Assembly: GCA_963707975.1 (NCBI GenBank)
Contig: OY970177.1
Location: 1,736,001 to 1,800,000, forward strand
DNA from: CAVVXX01 sp963707975
Lineage (GTDB): Bacteria; Pseudomonadota; Alphaproteobacteria; Micropepsales; Micropepsaceae
Length of the DNA: 64,000 nt
Reading direction: 5' to 3'
The position numbers and the translations under genes are program-made. The notes under the pieces were generated by a model. It ran no database searches. It was not told the DNA's origin and saw only the letters and a program-made list of their open reading frames with translations. Within the stretch, counting starts at the first letter, position 1; the number at the start of each line of letters is the position of its first letter. This document shows, one piece after another, positions 8,438 through 18,900 of this stretch.

Positions 8438-9586
8438 ATGAACGATAGCTCCCTCACGCTACGCCGCACGCCGCTCCATGCTTTGCATGTCGAGCTCGGC
8501 GCCAAGATGGTCCCGTTCGCGGGCTACGACATGCCGGTGCAATATCCATCCGGCGTGCTGAAGGAGCATCTGCATACGCGTGCGGCGGCCGGCCTGTTCG
8601 ACGTCTCGCACATGGGACAGGGTCTGCTCACGGGCCCCTCGCACGAAGCAACTGCGAAGCTGCTGGAGGCGCTGACGCCGGGCGATTTCCTGTCGCTGGG
8701 CGTTGGGCGGCAGCGTTACACCATGCTGCTGAACAAGGACGGCGGCATCATTGACGACCTGATGGTGGCGCGCATGACGGGCCGCCACGAGGCGGAATTC
8801 GCGTTCAGCGTCGTCTTCAATGCCACGCGCAAGGAAATAGACAGCGAGCACGTGAGGGCGCATCTCCCGCCCGGCGTGCAATTGTACATGGCGGACAATC
8901 GCGCGCTTCTCGCGCTGCAGGGGCCAAAAGCGGAAGCGGTGATGGCGCGGCATTGCCCGGACGTTGTGAAACTCGCCTTCATGGGCGTCGCCAAGGCCGA
9001 GTTCGACCTCATCGAGGTCGGCGTCACGCGTTCCGGCTACACCGGCGAAGATGGCTTCGAGCTTTCGGTGCGCGAGTCCGAAGCCGAAAAGCTTGCGCGC
9101 GCGCTGTTGAAAGAGCCAGAAGTCCTGCCGATCGGTTTGGGCGCGCGGGATTCGCTCAGGCTTGAAGCCGGGCTTTGCCTTTATGGCCACGATATCGACG
9201 AGACCACTTCACCCGTAGAAGCCGATCTGGCATGGGCGGTGGCCAAGCGCCGCCGGGAGGAAAAAAACTTTCCGGGCGCTGCACGCATTATGGCCGAGCT
9301 GAGCAATGGCCCCAAACGCAAGCGTGTGGGACTGCGTCCCGTGGATAAGGCGCCAGCGCGCGAAGGGGCGGAAATCACCGCAGATGGAAATGCCGTGGGC
9401 GCGATCACCAGCGGCGGCTTCGGGCCCAGCATCAACGCGCCCATCGCTATGGGTTATGTGGAAACCAGATATGCGAATGACGGCACGGAAGTCGCGCTGA
9501 TGGTGCGGGGGCTCCCGCGGCCCGCGCGCGTAACGCCCATGCCATTCGTAGTGCACCATTACAAACGCACAGTGGGGAAGAGATGA
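8438..9586 (+). CDS. gcvT: Glycine cleavage system T protein (aminomethyltransferase)
   Basis: The 382-residue protein transfers the aminomethyl carbon of glycine from lipoyl-GcvH to tetrahydrofolate and releases ammonia. Visible family blocks are the N-terminal LGAKMVPFAGYDMPVQY, the folate-site LFDVSHMGQ, GGIIDDLMV, TRSGYTGEDGFEL and GARDSLRLEAGLCLYGHD. It is the first gene of gcvT-gcvH-gcvPA-gcvPB and starts 50 bases after the riboswitch; its stop overlaps gcvH by four bases. The frame is intact, unlike gcvPA and gcvPB. Confidence 0.96.
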   Translation: MNDSSLTLRRTPLHALHVELGAKMVPFAGYDMPVQYPSGVLKEHLHTRAAAGLFDVSHMGQGLLTGPSHEATAKLLEALTPGDFLSLGVGRQRYTMLLNKDGGIIDDLMVARMTGRHEAEFAFSVVFNATRKEIDSEHVRAHLPPGVQLYMADNRALLALQGPKAEAVMARHCPDVVKLAFMGVAKAEFDLIEVGVTRSGYTGEDGFELSVRESEAEKLARALLKEPEVLPIGLGARDSLRLEAGLCLYGHDIDETTSPVEADLAWAVAKRRREEKNFPGAARIMAELSNGPKRKRVGLRPVDKAPAREGAEITADGNAVGAITSGGFGPSINAPIAMGYVETRYANDGTEVALMVRGLPRPARVTPMPFVVHHYKRTVGKR

Positions 9587-9957
9587 GCGAAAAGCGATAC
9601 ACCGACCAGCACGAATGGATAGCCGCCGAGGGGGCCACAGCCACCATTGGCATCACCAAATATGCCGCCGAACAATTGGGCGACGTGGTCTATGTCGAAC
9701 TGCCGCAGAAGGGCAGAAAACTGGCGGCGGGCGGCGAAGCGGCCGTGGTCGAAAGCGTCAAGGCCGCAAGCGAGATCTATGCCCCCGTGAGCGGAGAGGT
9801 GACCGAGGTCAACGCCACGCTGGCGGCAGAGCCCGCTAAGGTCAATGCCGACCCCGAAGGCGCCGGCTGGTTCTTCAAGCTCAAGCTCGCCAACCCATCC
9901 GAGCTTTCCAGGCTCATGACAAAAGCTCAGTACACGGATTTTGTGAAAGGACTGTAA
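9583..9957 (+). CDS. gcvH: Glycine cleavage system H protein
   Basis: The 124-residue lipoyl carrier shuttles the aminomethyl intermediate between GcvP and GcvT. The lipoylated lysine lies in VESVKAASEIYAP (about residue 62), and the N-terminal YTDQHEW and GITKYAAEQLGDVV blocks are conserved. It overlaps gcvT by four bases and shares one base with gcvPA (TAATG junction), so the operon is tightly coupled. Confidence 0.97.
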   Translation: MSEKRYTDQHEWIAAEGATATIGITKYAAEQLGDVVYVELPQKGRKLAAGGEAAVVESVKAASEIYAPVSGEVTEVNATLAAEPAKVNADPEGAGWFFKLKLANPSELSRLMTKAQYTDFVKGL

Positions 9958-11298
9958 TGCGCTATCTGCCGTTAACGCCCGTTGACCGCCGCGCCATGCT
10001 GGCGAAAATCGGCGCGGGCACCATCGACGAGCTGTTCCGCGACGTGCCGGAAGCGGCGCGTAACGCGAAGTTTCCGCTGCCGCACCATGCAGGGCGAGCT
10101 GGAAGTCGAGCGCATGCTCAACAGCCTGGCGGCGCAAAACGTTTCTGCCGGGTCGGAGCCCTTTTTCTGCGGCGCGGGCGCTTACCGCCATCATGTTCCG
10201 GCGAGCGTCGATCACCTGATCCAGCGTTCGGAATTTCTCACCTCCTACACGCCCTATCAGCCGGAAATTGCGCAGGGCACGCTGCAATATGCTGTTCGAA
10301 TTCCAGACGCAGGTGGCGCTGCTTACGGGCATGGAGGTGGCAAACGCCTCGATGTATGACGGCTCGACGGCCACTGCCGAAGCCGTGCTGATGGCGCAGC
10401 GCATCACGCGCCGGGATCGCGTGGTGATGTCAGGCGCGCTGCATCCGCATTATGCCGAAACCGTGCGAACGCTGGCCGAGCTTCATCGGCGAGATCGCCA
10501 TGCCGCCGGTCACGCCTGGCCGCGCCGAGGATTTGGCGGCGCTGATCGATGGCGATACCGCTTGCGTCGTGGTGCAGAACCCGGATGTGTTCGGGCAGTT
10601 GCGCGATTTACGCCCCATCGCCGAAGCCGCTCATGCCAAGGGCGCGCTGCTGATAGCAGTGGTGACGGAAGCGGTGTCGCTGGGCCTCATCGAGCCACCG
10701 GGCGCAATGGGCGCGGATATCGTGGCGGCCGAAGGCCAGTCCATCGGCAACGGCCTCAATTTCGGCGGGCCTTATGTAGGTCTTTTCGCCACGCGCGAGA
10801 AATTCATCCGCCAGATGCCGGGGCGGCTGTCCGGCGAAACGGTGGACGCCGAAGGCCGCCGCGGTTATCGTGCTTACGCTCTCCACGCGTGAGCAGCACA
10901 TCCGCCGCGAGAAGGCGACCAGCAACATCTGTACCAATTCGGGCCTCTGCGCGCTGGCTTTCACGATTCACATATCGCTCTTGTGTGAGGAGGGCTTGAA
11001 ACGCCTGGCCCGTCTCAATCACGCGCGCTCAGTGCAATTGGCAGACCGGCTGACGAAGATAAAAGGTATGCAATTGGTGACGCCAAATTTCTTCAACGAG
11101 TTCACGCTCAAACTGCCCAAGCCCGCCATCGAAGTTGCTGATAGCTTGGCGAACAAAGGCATCATCGCAGGCGTTAGAGCCTCGAGGCTTTACCCTCACG
11201 AGCAGCAGTTAAGCGATCTGCTGATTGTCGCCGCGACCGAAACCAACACCGATGAAGACATCGCCGCTTATGAAACGGCGCTGGCGGAGGTGCTGTGA
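9957..11298 (+). CDS. gcvPA: Glycine decarboxylase subunit 1, interrupted by four one-base insertions
   Basis: This is the N-terminal half-type subunit of the PLP-dependent P protein, which decarboxylates glycine and passes the aminomethyl group to GcvH. Family blocks are spread over consecutive frames: MRYLPLTPVDRRAML, then GAYRHHVPASVDHL and TSYTPYQPEIAQGTLQ, then GMEVANASMYDGSTA, then GQSIGNGLNFGGPYVGLFA, then EKATSNICTNSGLCALA. Each step needs removal of one base, near 10083, 10291, 10478 and 10869. After correction the protein is about 446 residues, normal for GcvPA, and conserved residues are kept. Sequence error is the favoured cause. The stop shares one base with the gcvPB start. Confidence 0.9.
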
Positions 11299-12871
11299 TG
11301 CTGAGCAAACAGGGCCGCTCCACCGCACCAGGTGAACGCGCAATGGAAACGATTTCGACCATCTCCGGCCATCGGGGCTTGGATCACGAAGAGCCGCTGA
11401 TTTTCGAAATCGGCCGCGACGGCATGATGGGCGTGGATCTCCCCAAAACCGATCTGAAGAATGATCGCCTGGGCGGGCTTGCGCCGTAAACAGGCAGTTG
11501 GCTTGCCGGGCCTGTCCGAGCCCGAAGTCGTACGCCATTACGTGCGTCTGTCGCAGCGCAACGCTTCGATCGACGCGATGTTCTATCCGCTGGGCTCGTG
11601 CACCATGAAGCACAATCCGCGCCTCAACGAGAAGATGGCGCGGCTGCCCGGCTTTGCTGATCTCCATCCCATGCAGCCGCACAAAATGGTGCAGGGCGCG
11701 TTGGCCTTGATCGCCGAACTTGCGCGCTGGTTGAGACCCTCACCGGCATGCCGGCCGTCGCAATGTCGCCCAAGGCGGGCGCGCATGGCGAGCTCTGCGG
11801 GCTCCTTGCCGATTCGCGCGGCGGTCGAACGCCAGCGGCGAAAAGCGCACACGCATTTTGGTGCCGGAATCCGCGCATGGCACCAATCCCGCGACGGCCG
11901 CATTTGCCGGCTTTACCGTGGACGAGGTGACAGCCAACGGCCATGGCGATGGCCGCGTGCATCTGAACGAGCTGAAAAGGAAGCTCGGCCCCGATGTGGC
12001 CGGCATCATGCTGACCAATCCCAACACCTGCGGGCTGTTCGAGCGCGACATCGTGGAGATCGCGCGCGCCGTGCACGCGGCTGGCGCTTATTTCTATTGC
12101 GACGGCGCCAATTTCAACGCCATCGTAGGGCGGGTGCGGCCGGGCGACCTCGGCATCGACGCCATGCACATCAATTTGCACAAGACGTTTTCCACGCCAC
12201 ATGGCGGCGGCGGGCCGGGTGCTGGACCCGTTGTGTTTTCCGACCGCCTGGCCAAATTCGCGCCGCTGCCGCTCCTGGTGAAGGGCGAACATGGCTTCCA
12301 TTTGATCGAGGACATGGAAGAAGCGCACGCTGCCGGCTATCAGCCCTTCGGCCGCATGTGCGCGTTCCATGGCCAGATGGGCATGTTCGTGCGCGCGCTT
12401 GCTTACATGCTGAGCCATGGCGGCGATGGCCTACGGCAGGTGGCCGAAGATTCAGTGCTGTCGGCGAATTACATTCTGGCCTCGCTCAAGGACGTGATGA
12501 GCGCGCCTTATCCCGGCCCCTGCATGCATGAAGCGCTGTTCGACGATGAGTTTCTCAAGGACACAGGCGTCACCACGCTCGACATCGCCAAGGCACTGAT
12601 CGACGAAGGCTTCCATCCGATGACGGTTTATTTCCCGCTGGTGGTGCACGGCGCCATGCTGATCGAGCCCACGGAAACGGAATCGAAGGCAACGCTGGAT
12701 CAGTTCATCGCCACCATGCGCGCATTGGCCGCCGATGCGAAAGCGGGCAGGCGCGAACGCTTCGCCGGCGCGCCGAAACTGGCGCCCCGCCGCCGCCTCG
12801 ATGAAGCGGGCGCCGCGCGCAACCCCGTGCTGCGCTGGCGCGCCAAGCCGCCGGCTCAGGCGGCGGAATGA
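11298..12871 (+). CDS. gcvPB: Glycine decarboxylase subunit 2, interrupted by several indels
   Basis: This subunit carries the PLP lysine of the two-part P protein, in the block MHINLHKTFSTPHGGGGPG. Other family blocks are SGHRGLDHEEPLIFE, MFYPLGSCTMKHNPR, MSPKAGAHGELCGLLA, RILVPESAHGTNPATAAFA and CGLFERDIVEI. Frame changes occur near 11478 (extra base), about 11721-11733 (one base missing or two extra), about 11811 (extra) and 11833 (extra). From about 11834 to the stop the frame is open. Corrected length is about 520 residues, usual for GcvPB. It closes the gcv operon. Confidence 0.9.
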
Positions 12872-12998
12872 TGAATTGCTGCAGTTCGAGCGAGCGATGC
12901 TAAATTAAATAGGCAGCCCGGGTTTTAAGACATAACAACTTCCGGGCAGCTCGATGCCGCCCGGAGCCTTCTTCGGAATCGTCGAACTTCTCGCGCGC

Positions 12999-13463
12999 CT
13001 AATTCCACATGCCCGCGCCAGAAAACGTTCCGCTCTTGTGGTCCGCACTGTCGACACCGTGCCAAACCGCAGTGCCCGCCTTGTTGGCGACTGAACCGCC
13101 GGTTCCCGTCAGCCGGCCCCAGCAGTCAGCGCTATTCGATTTCGCATCGAGCACCTGACAGACATACGAAACAGTGAATTGATCAGAACCTTCATCGACG
13201 GTGCAAATGCCGTCGGACTGGAACATGCTGCCCGCCGGCGCCGACCATTCAGCGCAACTGAACTTGCCCGACGACTTTTTGCCGGAGGCGTAAACAATCT
13301 TGTCTTGCCCGGTGGAAAACGATGCCCAAACATCGTGTCCGCCAGCAACCGTTCCGCCGACGCGATTTGTTGTCTGCGAAGACCCCGAGACGGTGAAGGA
13401 TTCCGCTTGCGCCGACACAACCGACACGAACAGAGCTGCGATCGATATTGCCAAGAGTTTCAT
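12999..13463 (-). CDS. Small secreted protein of unknown function
   Basis: The 154-residue product starts with a clear Sec signal peptide (MKLLAISIAALFVSVVSAQA, cleavage probably after AQA). The mature part is about 134 residues, rich in Ser, Gly and Thr, with cysteines in KFSCAEW, GICTV, YVCQV and DCWG that could form two disulfides. Regularly spaced Gly/Thr/Val segments suggest a beta-rich periplasmic or surface fold. No family is recognised. It stands alone, converging on gcvPB across a 127-base gap. Confidence 0.75.
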   Translation of the reverse strand: MKLLAISIAALFVSVVSAQAESFTVSGSSQTTNRVGGTVAGGHDVWASFSTGQDKIVYASGKKSSGKFSCAEWSAPAGSMFQSDGICTVDEGSDQFTVSYVCQVLDAKSNSADCWGRLTGTGGSVANKAGTAVWHGVDSADHKSGTFSGAGMWN

Positions 13464-13783
13464 GATGTCCTCCCGTATAGCCGCGAAAATTGAGACAATT
13501 TGACTATAGTTTCCACAGTCAACATTTCAATCCATTTGTATGCTGACGAGTTGCCATCGTTGCTAATACCCACGAACGCCGGGAAATCGTTCGTTATGCT
13601 GTTTGCGTTTTGCAGCTTAGGGTTGACTGAAGCGCCAGAACATTTCTGCTGACTTAGGCGGCGATCTCTTGCACCGGCGCAGCCAGGCCGCAACCAATCC
13701 CGCATAGCGCTTGTTCGGAACTCATATTAAATGATCACTAACCGGATTGCGCCATCCTTGCCACCTGTGCCCAGGACAATCCG
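13464..13783. other. Intergenic region with no recognised feature
   Basis: About 320 bases separate two divergent genes. Composition is more AT-rich than the flanks. No RNA gene, repeat or convincing coding frame was seen; it should hold the promoters of both neighbours, but none stands out. Confidence 0.4.
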
Positions 13784-14200
13784 ATGGTGAAACAGCGGAC
13801 TTTTGGCCGCCGCGCCTCTCCTCAGCCGCCACGCGTGCGGCCGCCAACTGAAGCCGTTCAGCCACGTGTCAAAGCGTGGTCTGGCGAAACTCCTGCAGAG
13901 CAATCGCAGCCGCGGCAGGAAAGCACGGAATACAAATCCGTCGAAGACGAACTGAAAGAATGGAAACGCGCGCGTGGGCGGAACCTCAATCTGCCCTGGC
14001 GCCAGATCTGGCTCACGGCGTCGTTGTGTTTCGGTCTCGCCTCATTCGTGCTTCCCGATACAGTGAACGATCAAGTGGATTGGCTGCTTTATGGGCTGAT
14101 GGCCGCAAGCGCGTATGCGGGCTTCACGCGCCGTCGCAAGGAAAAACGTACCAACACGGAACACGCTGTCGGCATCGTGAGGGATTTGACGGGCCTGTAG
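13784..14200 (+). CDS. Uncharacterised small membrane protein
   Basis: The 138-residue protein has a Pro/Arg-rich, probably disordered N-terminus (about 1-60), a charged stretch (KSVEDELKEWKRARG), then one or two membrane segments (IWLTASLCFGLASFVLP and WLLYGLMAASAYAGF) and a basic tail. The N-terminal positives suggest a cytoplasmic N-terminus. No family is recognised. It converges on the pentapeptide-repeat gene, with a hairpin between them. Confidence 0.65.
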   Translation: MVKQRTFGRRASPQPPRVRPPTEAVQPRVKAWSGETPAEQSQPRQESTEYKSVEDELKEWKRARGRNLNLPWRQIWLTASLCFGLASFVLPDTVNDQVDWLLYGLMAASAYAGFTRRRKEKRTNTEHAVGIVRDLTGL

Positions 14201-14210
14201 AGGCGCGCCG

Positions 14211-14240
14211 AATAAAAAAAGACCCGCCGACTTAGGCGGG
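14211..14240 (-). terminator. Rho-independent terminator between convergent genes
   Basis: CCCGCC (14223-14228) pairs with GGCGGG (14235-14240) around a six-base loop. Read on the minus strand, the stem is followed by seven Ts (14212-14218), which suits termination of the pentapeptide-repeat gene. It may also stop plus-strand transcripts. Confidence 0.75.
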
Positions 14241-14267
14241 CCAAGTGGGGTGAGCTTCGAGGGAAAA

Positions 14268-14762
14268 TCACCTGCAGGATTTCGCGGTGAGGCCCGCCGG
14301 CACTTTGGTGTCGTGATCGGCGCAGGCCTGATCGAGCTGGGCCTGGGTGAGGCCCTTGGCGCGGCCAAAATCCGCGCCTTTGATGCTGGTGATGTCGAGG
14401 TTGGCGCCGGTCAAATCGGCGCCCGTCAGATTCGAGTGCGCGAGATTGGCGCCGGTCAAATCCGCGCCCCGGAAATTCACATTCGTGAAGTTGGCCTGGC
14501 TCATGCACATATAAAGCGCCTTCACGCCATCGAAATCGGCGTCCGTCAAATCGCCACCCTTCACGCATTGGTTGGACAGATCGGCCCCGTGCAGGTCGCA
14601 GCTCCGGCAATTGTGGTCGCCCGCCCTGATGCGTTCGACTGGGCCAAGGCTCGCCACGTGCGCGGCGGGGGCCGCCATTGTGCCGGAATGAAACGCCGCA
14701 ACGCCGATGGTGGCGGCAATCGCCAGGCCGAAGAGAGTTGGAATCACGATTATGCGCATCAC
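14268..14762 (-). CDS. Exported pentapeptide-repeat protein
   Basis: The 164-residue product has an N-terminal hydrophobic signal or anchor (VIPTLFGLAIAATIGVAAF). Tandem A(D/N)LXX pentapeptides run from about 55 to 138, for example ADLTGANLAHSNLTGADLTG. Such repeats form a right-handed quadrilateral beta helix. Most known cytosolic members have no defined role and a few mimic DNA; here the signal points to the periplasm. Paired cysteines (CRSC, QC, MC, and AC and SC near the end) suggest disulfides. It neighbours the sulfotransferase gene on the same strand. Confidence 0.82.
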   Translation of the reverse strand: MMRIIVIPTLFGLAIAATIGVAAFHSGTMAAPAAHVASLGPVERIRAGDHNCRSCDLHGADLSNQCVKGGDLTDADFDGVKALYMCMSQANFTNVNFRGADLTGANLAHSNLTGADLTGANLDITSIKGADFGRAKGLTQAQLDQACADHDTKVPAGLTAKSCR

Positions 14763-14818
14763 CGGTGCCGCAATGGAACACTCAGCAATTGACGATGCAA
14801 AAGCAGTGCCGGACGGGC

Positions 14819-15577
14819 CTAGATTGCGAGCGCTGTATCGTAGCCGAAAAATTCGAAATCGATTTTGAAGGTGTCGCGCACCATCCGGGTGACTTCGGCG
14901 TCGTAATAGGAGGACAGTTTCTCGCCCGCCTTGATCTGCCCCTTGCGCACGTTCTCGATTTTCGCCTGATCGAAAAAACGGTCAAGAATTCTGTGAAACT
15001 GCGTTTCGTAGTCCTCGAACTTCACGAACTCATCGTATTTGATCCGGTCGCAATAAATATTGTGGTATTGCACGCGCCAGTGCGGGTTCATATCGGCGGG
15101 CTTCTGCCGGTTGACATGGCGCACGAATTCGGCGAAGCCGATATGTGGGTCCACCCTCAGCTCGCGAGCGAAATTTTTGGTTTTTTTGGTCTGCTTCTGA
15201 AACTTGTTGAGATAGGACGACAGCAGCCGCGAATAGGGGTTGCGCACGATGGCGAACTTGAACGGCACGCGTGCGTTCAGATCCTCGACGCGCGCGAGGC
15301 CAAGATCGGATGGTTGCAGCAGCGGCGCCAGCCAGCGGTTGGTGTCGGCGAAATTGGCGGGCAGGGGCTTGGGCGAAACCAGCGCCTGCAAGGTGCGGCG
15401 CGCGGTGTTGCTGCCGCATTTTTCGTTCTTGGTGTAAAGAAAGCGCAGCGCCGGATCGATGAAAACCGCGCTGTTGAATCGCTCGCGCGCAGCGAATGTA
15501 CCGCCGAAGTTGAACGTGTCGAAGGCGCAGAAGCGATAATGATTGAGGCAGCGGCCAATCGTATTCATGGAAGCCAT
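14819..15577 (-). CDS. Sulfotransferase family protein
   Basis: The 252-residue protein resembles the carbohydrate sulfotransferase (Sulfotransfer_2) group, which moves sulfate from PAPS to a sugar. The 5'-phosphosulfate loop is YTKNEKCGSNTARRTL (about 48-63) and the 3'-phosphate motif is AIVRNPYSRLLSSYLNKF (about 112-129). The C-terminal half has the usual FVKFEDY segment. No glycosyltransferases lie beside it, so the acceptor cannot be inferred; surface polysaccharide is the likeliest. Confidence 0.8.
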   Translation of the reverse strand: MASMNTIGRCLNHYRFCAFDTFNFGGTFAARERFNSAVFIDPALRFLYTKNEKCGSNTARRTLQALVSPKPLPANFADTNRWLAPLLQPSDLGLARVEDLNARVPFKFAIVRNPYSRLLSSYLNKFQKQTKKTKNFARELRVDPHIGFAEFVRHVNRQKPADMNPHWRVQYHNIYCDRIKYDEFVKFEDYETQFHRILDRFFDQAKIENVRKGQIKAGEKLSSYYDAEVTRMVRDTFKIDFEFFGYDTALAI

Positions 15578-15625
15578 AGATAGCCGCGAAACGCTCGCCT
15601 TGGCTACCCTAATGGCCGTCCCGGT

Positions 15626-15889
15626 TCACGCCCATGTCATGCGTTCGGAAAGTTCGGCCAGTTCGCGCGAAATCGCTTCCCAGCGGCTTTTCGCCTCCTG
15701 CACGCGATTAAGGTCTTCCATCGTGGGAGTTGCCTCCTGATGCCCGCGCAAAACCGCCGCCTGTTTGGCGATAACTGTCTGCGACAATTGCAGATAATAA
15801 TGCCAGGCATCCTGGCGGGCGGTTTCCTTTTCCGCCCACTGGTCGTGCAACTGGTCCCATTCGCTAACCTTGAGCGCCGGTTTACTCAT
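15626..15889 (-). CDS. Small coiled-coil protein of unknown function
   Basis: The 87-residue product (MSKPALKVSEWDQL...) is polar and predicted to be helical, with a heptad-like C-terminal half. The ATG at 15889 follows a GAGGGG ribosome site; the adjacent ATG at 15892 is also possible. It lies 17 bases downstream of nrdJ on the same strand and may be co-transcribed with it. No family is recognised. Confidence 0.6.
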   Translation of the reverse strand: MSKPALKVSEWDQLHDQWAEKETARQDAWHYYLQLSQTVIAKQAAVLRGHQEATPTMEDLNRVQEAKSRWEAISRELAELSERMTWA

Positions 15890-15906
15890 CATCCCCTCAA
15901 CTCCCC

Positions 15907-18900
15907 TTAACTGCAGCCGCTGGTCGAGCCGCAGGAATCGCACTTCATGCAAGTGCCGTTCCGCACCAAAGTGAAATTGCCGCAGGTGCCGCAGGCGTCG
16001 CCCTCGTAACCTTTAAGGCGGGCTTCGGCAGCACGTTTTGCATAAGTCTCTCGCGTCGCGTTTACGCTGCTCGACGCCCTAACCGTGGTTTCGGTGAGAC
16101 GACTGCTAAGCGTCGCCACCACGTCGCCCACAGGATTAATGGTTTCGGCTGCTTCCATTACCTGCTCGGCTACCGCGGCAAAGGTGGCTTCAAGCGACGG
16201 CACGGTTTCCTGCGCGTGCGCGTGTTCTTCATGCGGGTCCACGTGCAGCTTGTGCGCCGCGCCGCCCCTCACCACCACAAAGGGATTGCCGCGCACGAAG
16301 CCGTTGGAGGCCACGCGAGAAATCACTTCCGCCATTTCCTTGTCGGCGCCGCTGCCGGGCTCGCTGGCGGCACCTTCGGCCCCATTGGCGCCGCCATTGC
16401 CCAGATCCTCGTCATGGGCAGGCTGCACATGGGCGAGGTCATAACGGCCGAGATAGGAAACTGCGAGCTCGCGGAAGATGTAGTCGAGCACCGAGGTCGC
16501 GTTCTTGATCGAAATCATTGCCGGTGACGAGGCCCGCGGGTTCGAAGCGTGTGAAGGTGAACGCATCGACGAATTCTTCCAGCGGCACGCCATATTGCAG
16601 CCCGATGGAAATGGCGATGGCGAAATTGTTCATCAGCGAACGGAAGGCCGCGCCTTCCTTGTGCATGTCGATGAAGATTTCGCCCAGCCGCCCGTCTTCA
16701 TATTCGCCGGTGTGCAGATAGACCTTGTGGCCGCCCACGGCCGCTTTCTGGGTGTAGCTCTTCCGGCGCTGGGGCAGGCGCTCGCGCTCGCGGCTCCGCA
16801 CTACGCGCTCTATGATCTTCTCGATCACCCGTTCAGTGACGATGGTGGTGCGCGCGGCCTGCGGCTGTGCGATCAGTTCTTCGACCTCGTTCTCTTCGTC
16901 GTCGATCGCCAGGATTTGCGACGACAGCGGCTGCGATAGTTTCGACCCGTCCCGATAGAGCGCGTTGGCCTTGAGGCCGAGCTTCCACGACAGCATGTAA
17001 GATTCGCCGCAATCCTTGACGCTCGCGTTGTTCGGCATGTTGATGGTTTTCGATATGGCGCCCGAAATGAAGGGCTGCACGGCGGCCATCATGCGGATAT
17101 GGCATTCGACTGACAGCGCGCGAGTGCCAATGCGCCCGCATGGATTGGCGCAATCGAAAACGGGCAAATGTTCGGCCTTCAGATGCGGCGCCCCTTCCAG
17201 CGTCATGGCGCCGCAAACCCAGAGGTTCGCTGCGTCGATATCGGCCTTTGAAAAGCCCAGCGCTTTCAGCATGTCGAAATCGGGCGCGTTCATGGCTTCA
17301 ATATCGAGGCCAAGATTCCCGACGCAGAATTTTTCGCCCAGCGTCCATTTGTTGAACACGAAGCGGATGTCGAAAGCGGCTTCGAGCGCGTGCTCGATGG
17401 CGTCGATTTCGGCGTCGCCGAAGCCGGCCTTGCGCAGGGAGCCGTGGCCGAGCGCAGGCGCGCCGGCCAAAGTGCCGTGGCCAACGGCATAGGCGATGAT
17501 GTCCTCGATTTGATCTTGCGCGTAGCCGAGGCTGCGCAACGCCTCCGGCACGCAGCGGTTGATGATCTTGAAATAGCCGCCGCCCGCGAGCTTCTTGAAT
17601 TTCACCAGTGCGAAATCGGGCTCGACGCCGGTGGTGTCGCAATCCATGACGAGGCCGATGGTGCCCGTGGGGGCGATTACGGTCGCCTGCGCATTGCGGT
17701 AGCCATAAGCGGTGCCGAGCGAGAGCGCTTCGTCCCATGCGGCCTGGGCCGCCTCGGTCAGTTCCTTGTCGCCAACAGCCTCGAAGTCAAGTGCCACGGG
17801 CAAGGTGGCCAGCGTGTCATAACTTTGGCTTTCGCCATAAGCAGCTCTGCGGTGATTGCGGATCACCCGCAGCATGGCGTCGCGGTTTTCCTCGAAGCGC
17901 GGAAAGGGGCCAAGGGCTGCCGCCATCTTGGCTGACGTGGCATAGGACACGCCCGTCATCAGCGCAGAAATAGCGCCCGCGATGGCGCGGGCCTTGCGGC
18001 TGTCATAGGCAATGCCGGCCGACATCAGGAGCCCGCCGATATTTGCGAAGCCGAGCCCCAGCGTGCGGTAATCGTAAGAGAGCTGCGCGATTTCCTTCGA
18101 GGGGAACTGCGCCATCAGCACCGAGATTTCCAGCACGATGGTCCAGAGCCGCGTGGCGTGCTCGAACGCACCCACATCGAACACTTTCACGCCGTTGGGT
18201 CCGTCCTTGCGGAACGCCATCAGATTGAGTGAGGCCAGATTGCACGCGGTGTCGTCGAGGAACATGTATTCCGAGCACGGGTTCGAGGCGCGAATAGGCC
18301 CGCCCGAGGGGCAGGTGTGCCAATCGTTGACCGTCGTGTGGAACTGGATGCCGGGATCGGCACAGGCCCAGGCGGCGTAGGAAATCTTGTCCCACAGATC
18401 GCGCGCCTTCATGTCCTTGGCGATTCTGCCGTCCTTGCGGCGTGTGAGTTGCCACGGCCCGTCTTCCTCCACCGCGCGCAGGAATTCGTCGTTCACGCGC
18501 ACCGAATTGTTCGAGTTCTGGCCGGAGACCGTCATATAGGCTTCCGAATCCCAGTCGGTGTCGTAAACGCGGAAATCGATTTCGGTCTTGCCCTGGCGCG
18601 CCAGCGCGATCACCCGCTCGATATAATTGTCGGGGATCATGGCTTTGCGGGCCGCGCGGATTTCACGCTTCAAGGCCGGGTTGCGCGTGGGATCGAAACA
18701 ATCGTCGCCCGAGCCCTCGCAATTGATGCAGGCCTTGATGATGGCGTTCAGGTGCTGACGCGCGAGCTTGGAGCCCGCCACCAAGGCGGCCACCTTCTGC
18801 TCCTCGATCACCTTCCAGTCGATGAAGTGTTCGATGTCGGGGTGATCGACGTCAACGATAACCATTTTGGCCGCCCTGCGCGTAGTGCCGCCAGACTTGA

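Noticed and set aside
13460..13705. 81-codon minus-strand frame in the 13.5 kb intergenic gap
   Set aside because: It overlaps the signal-peptide start of the secreted protein and shows no family or ribosome site.
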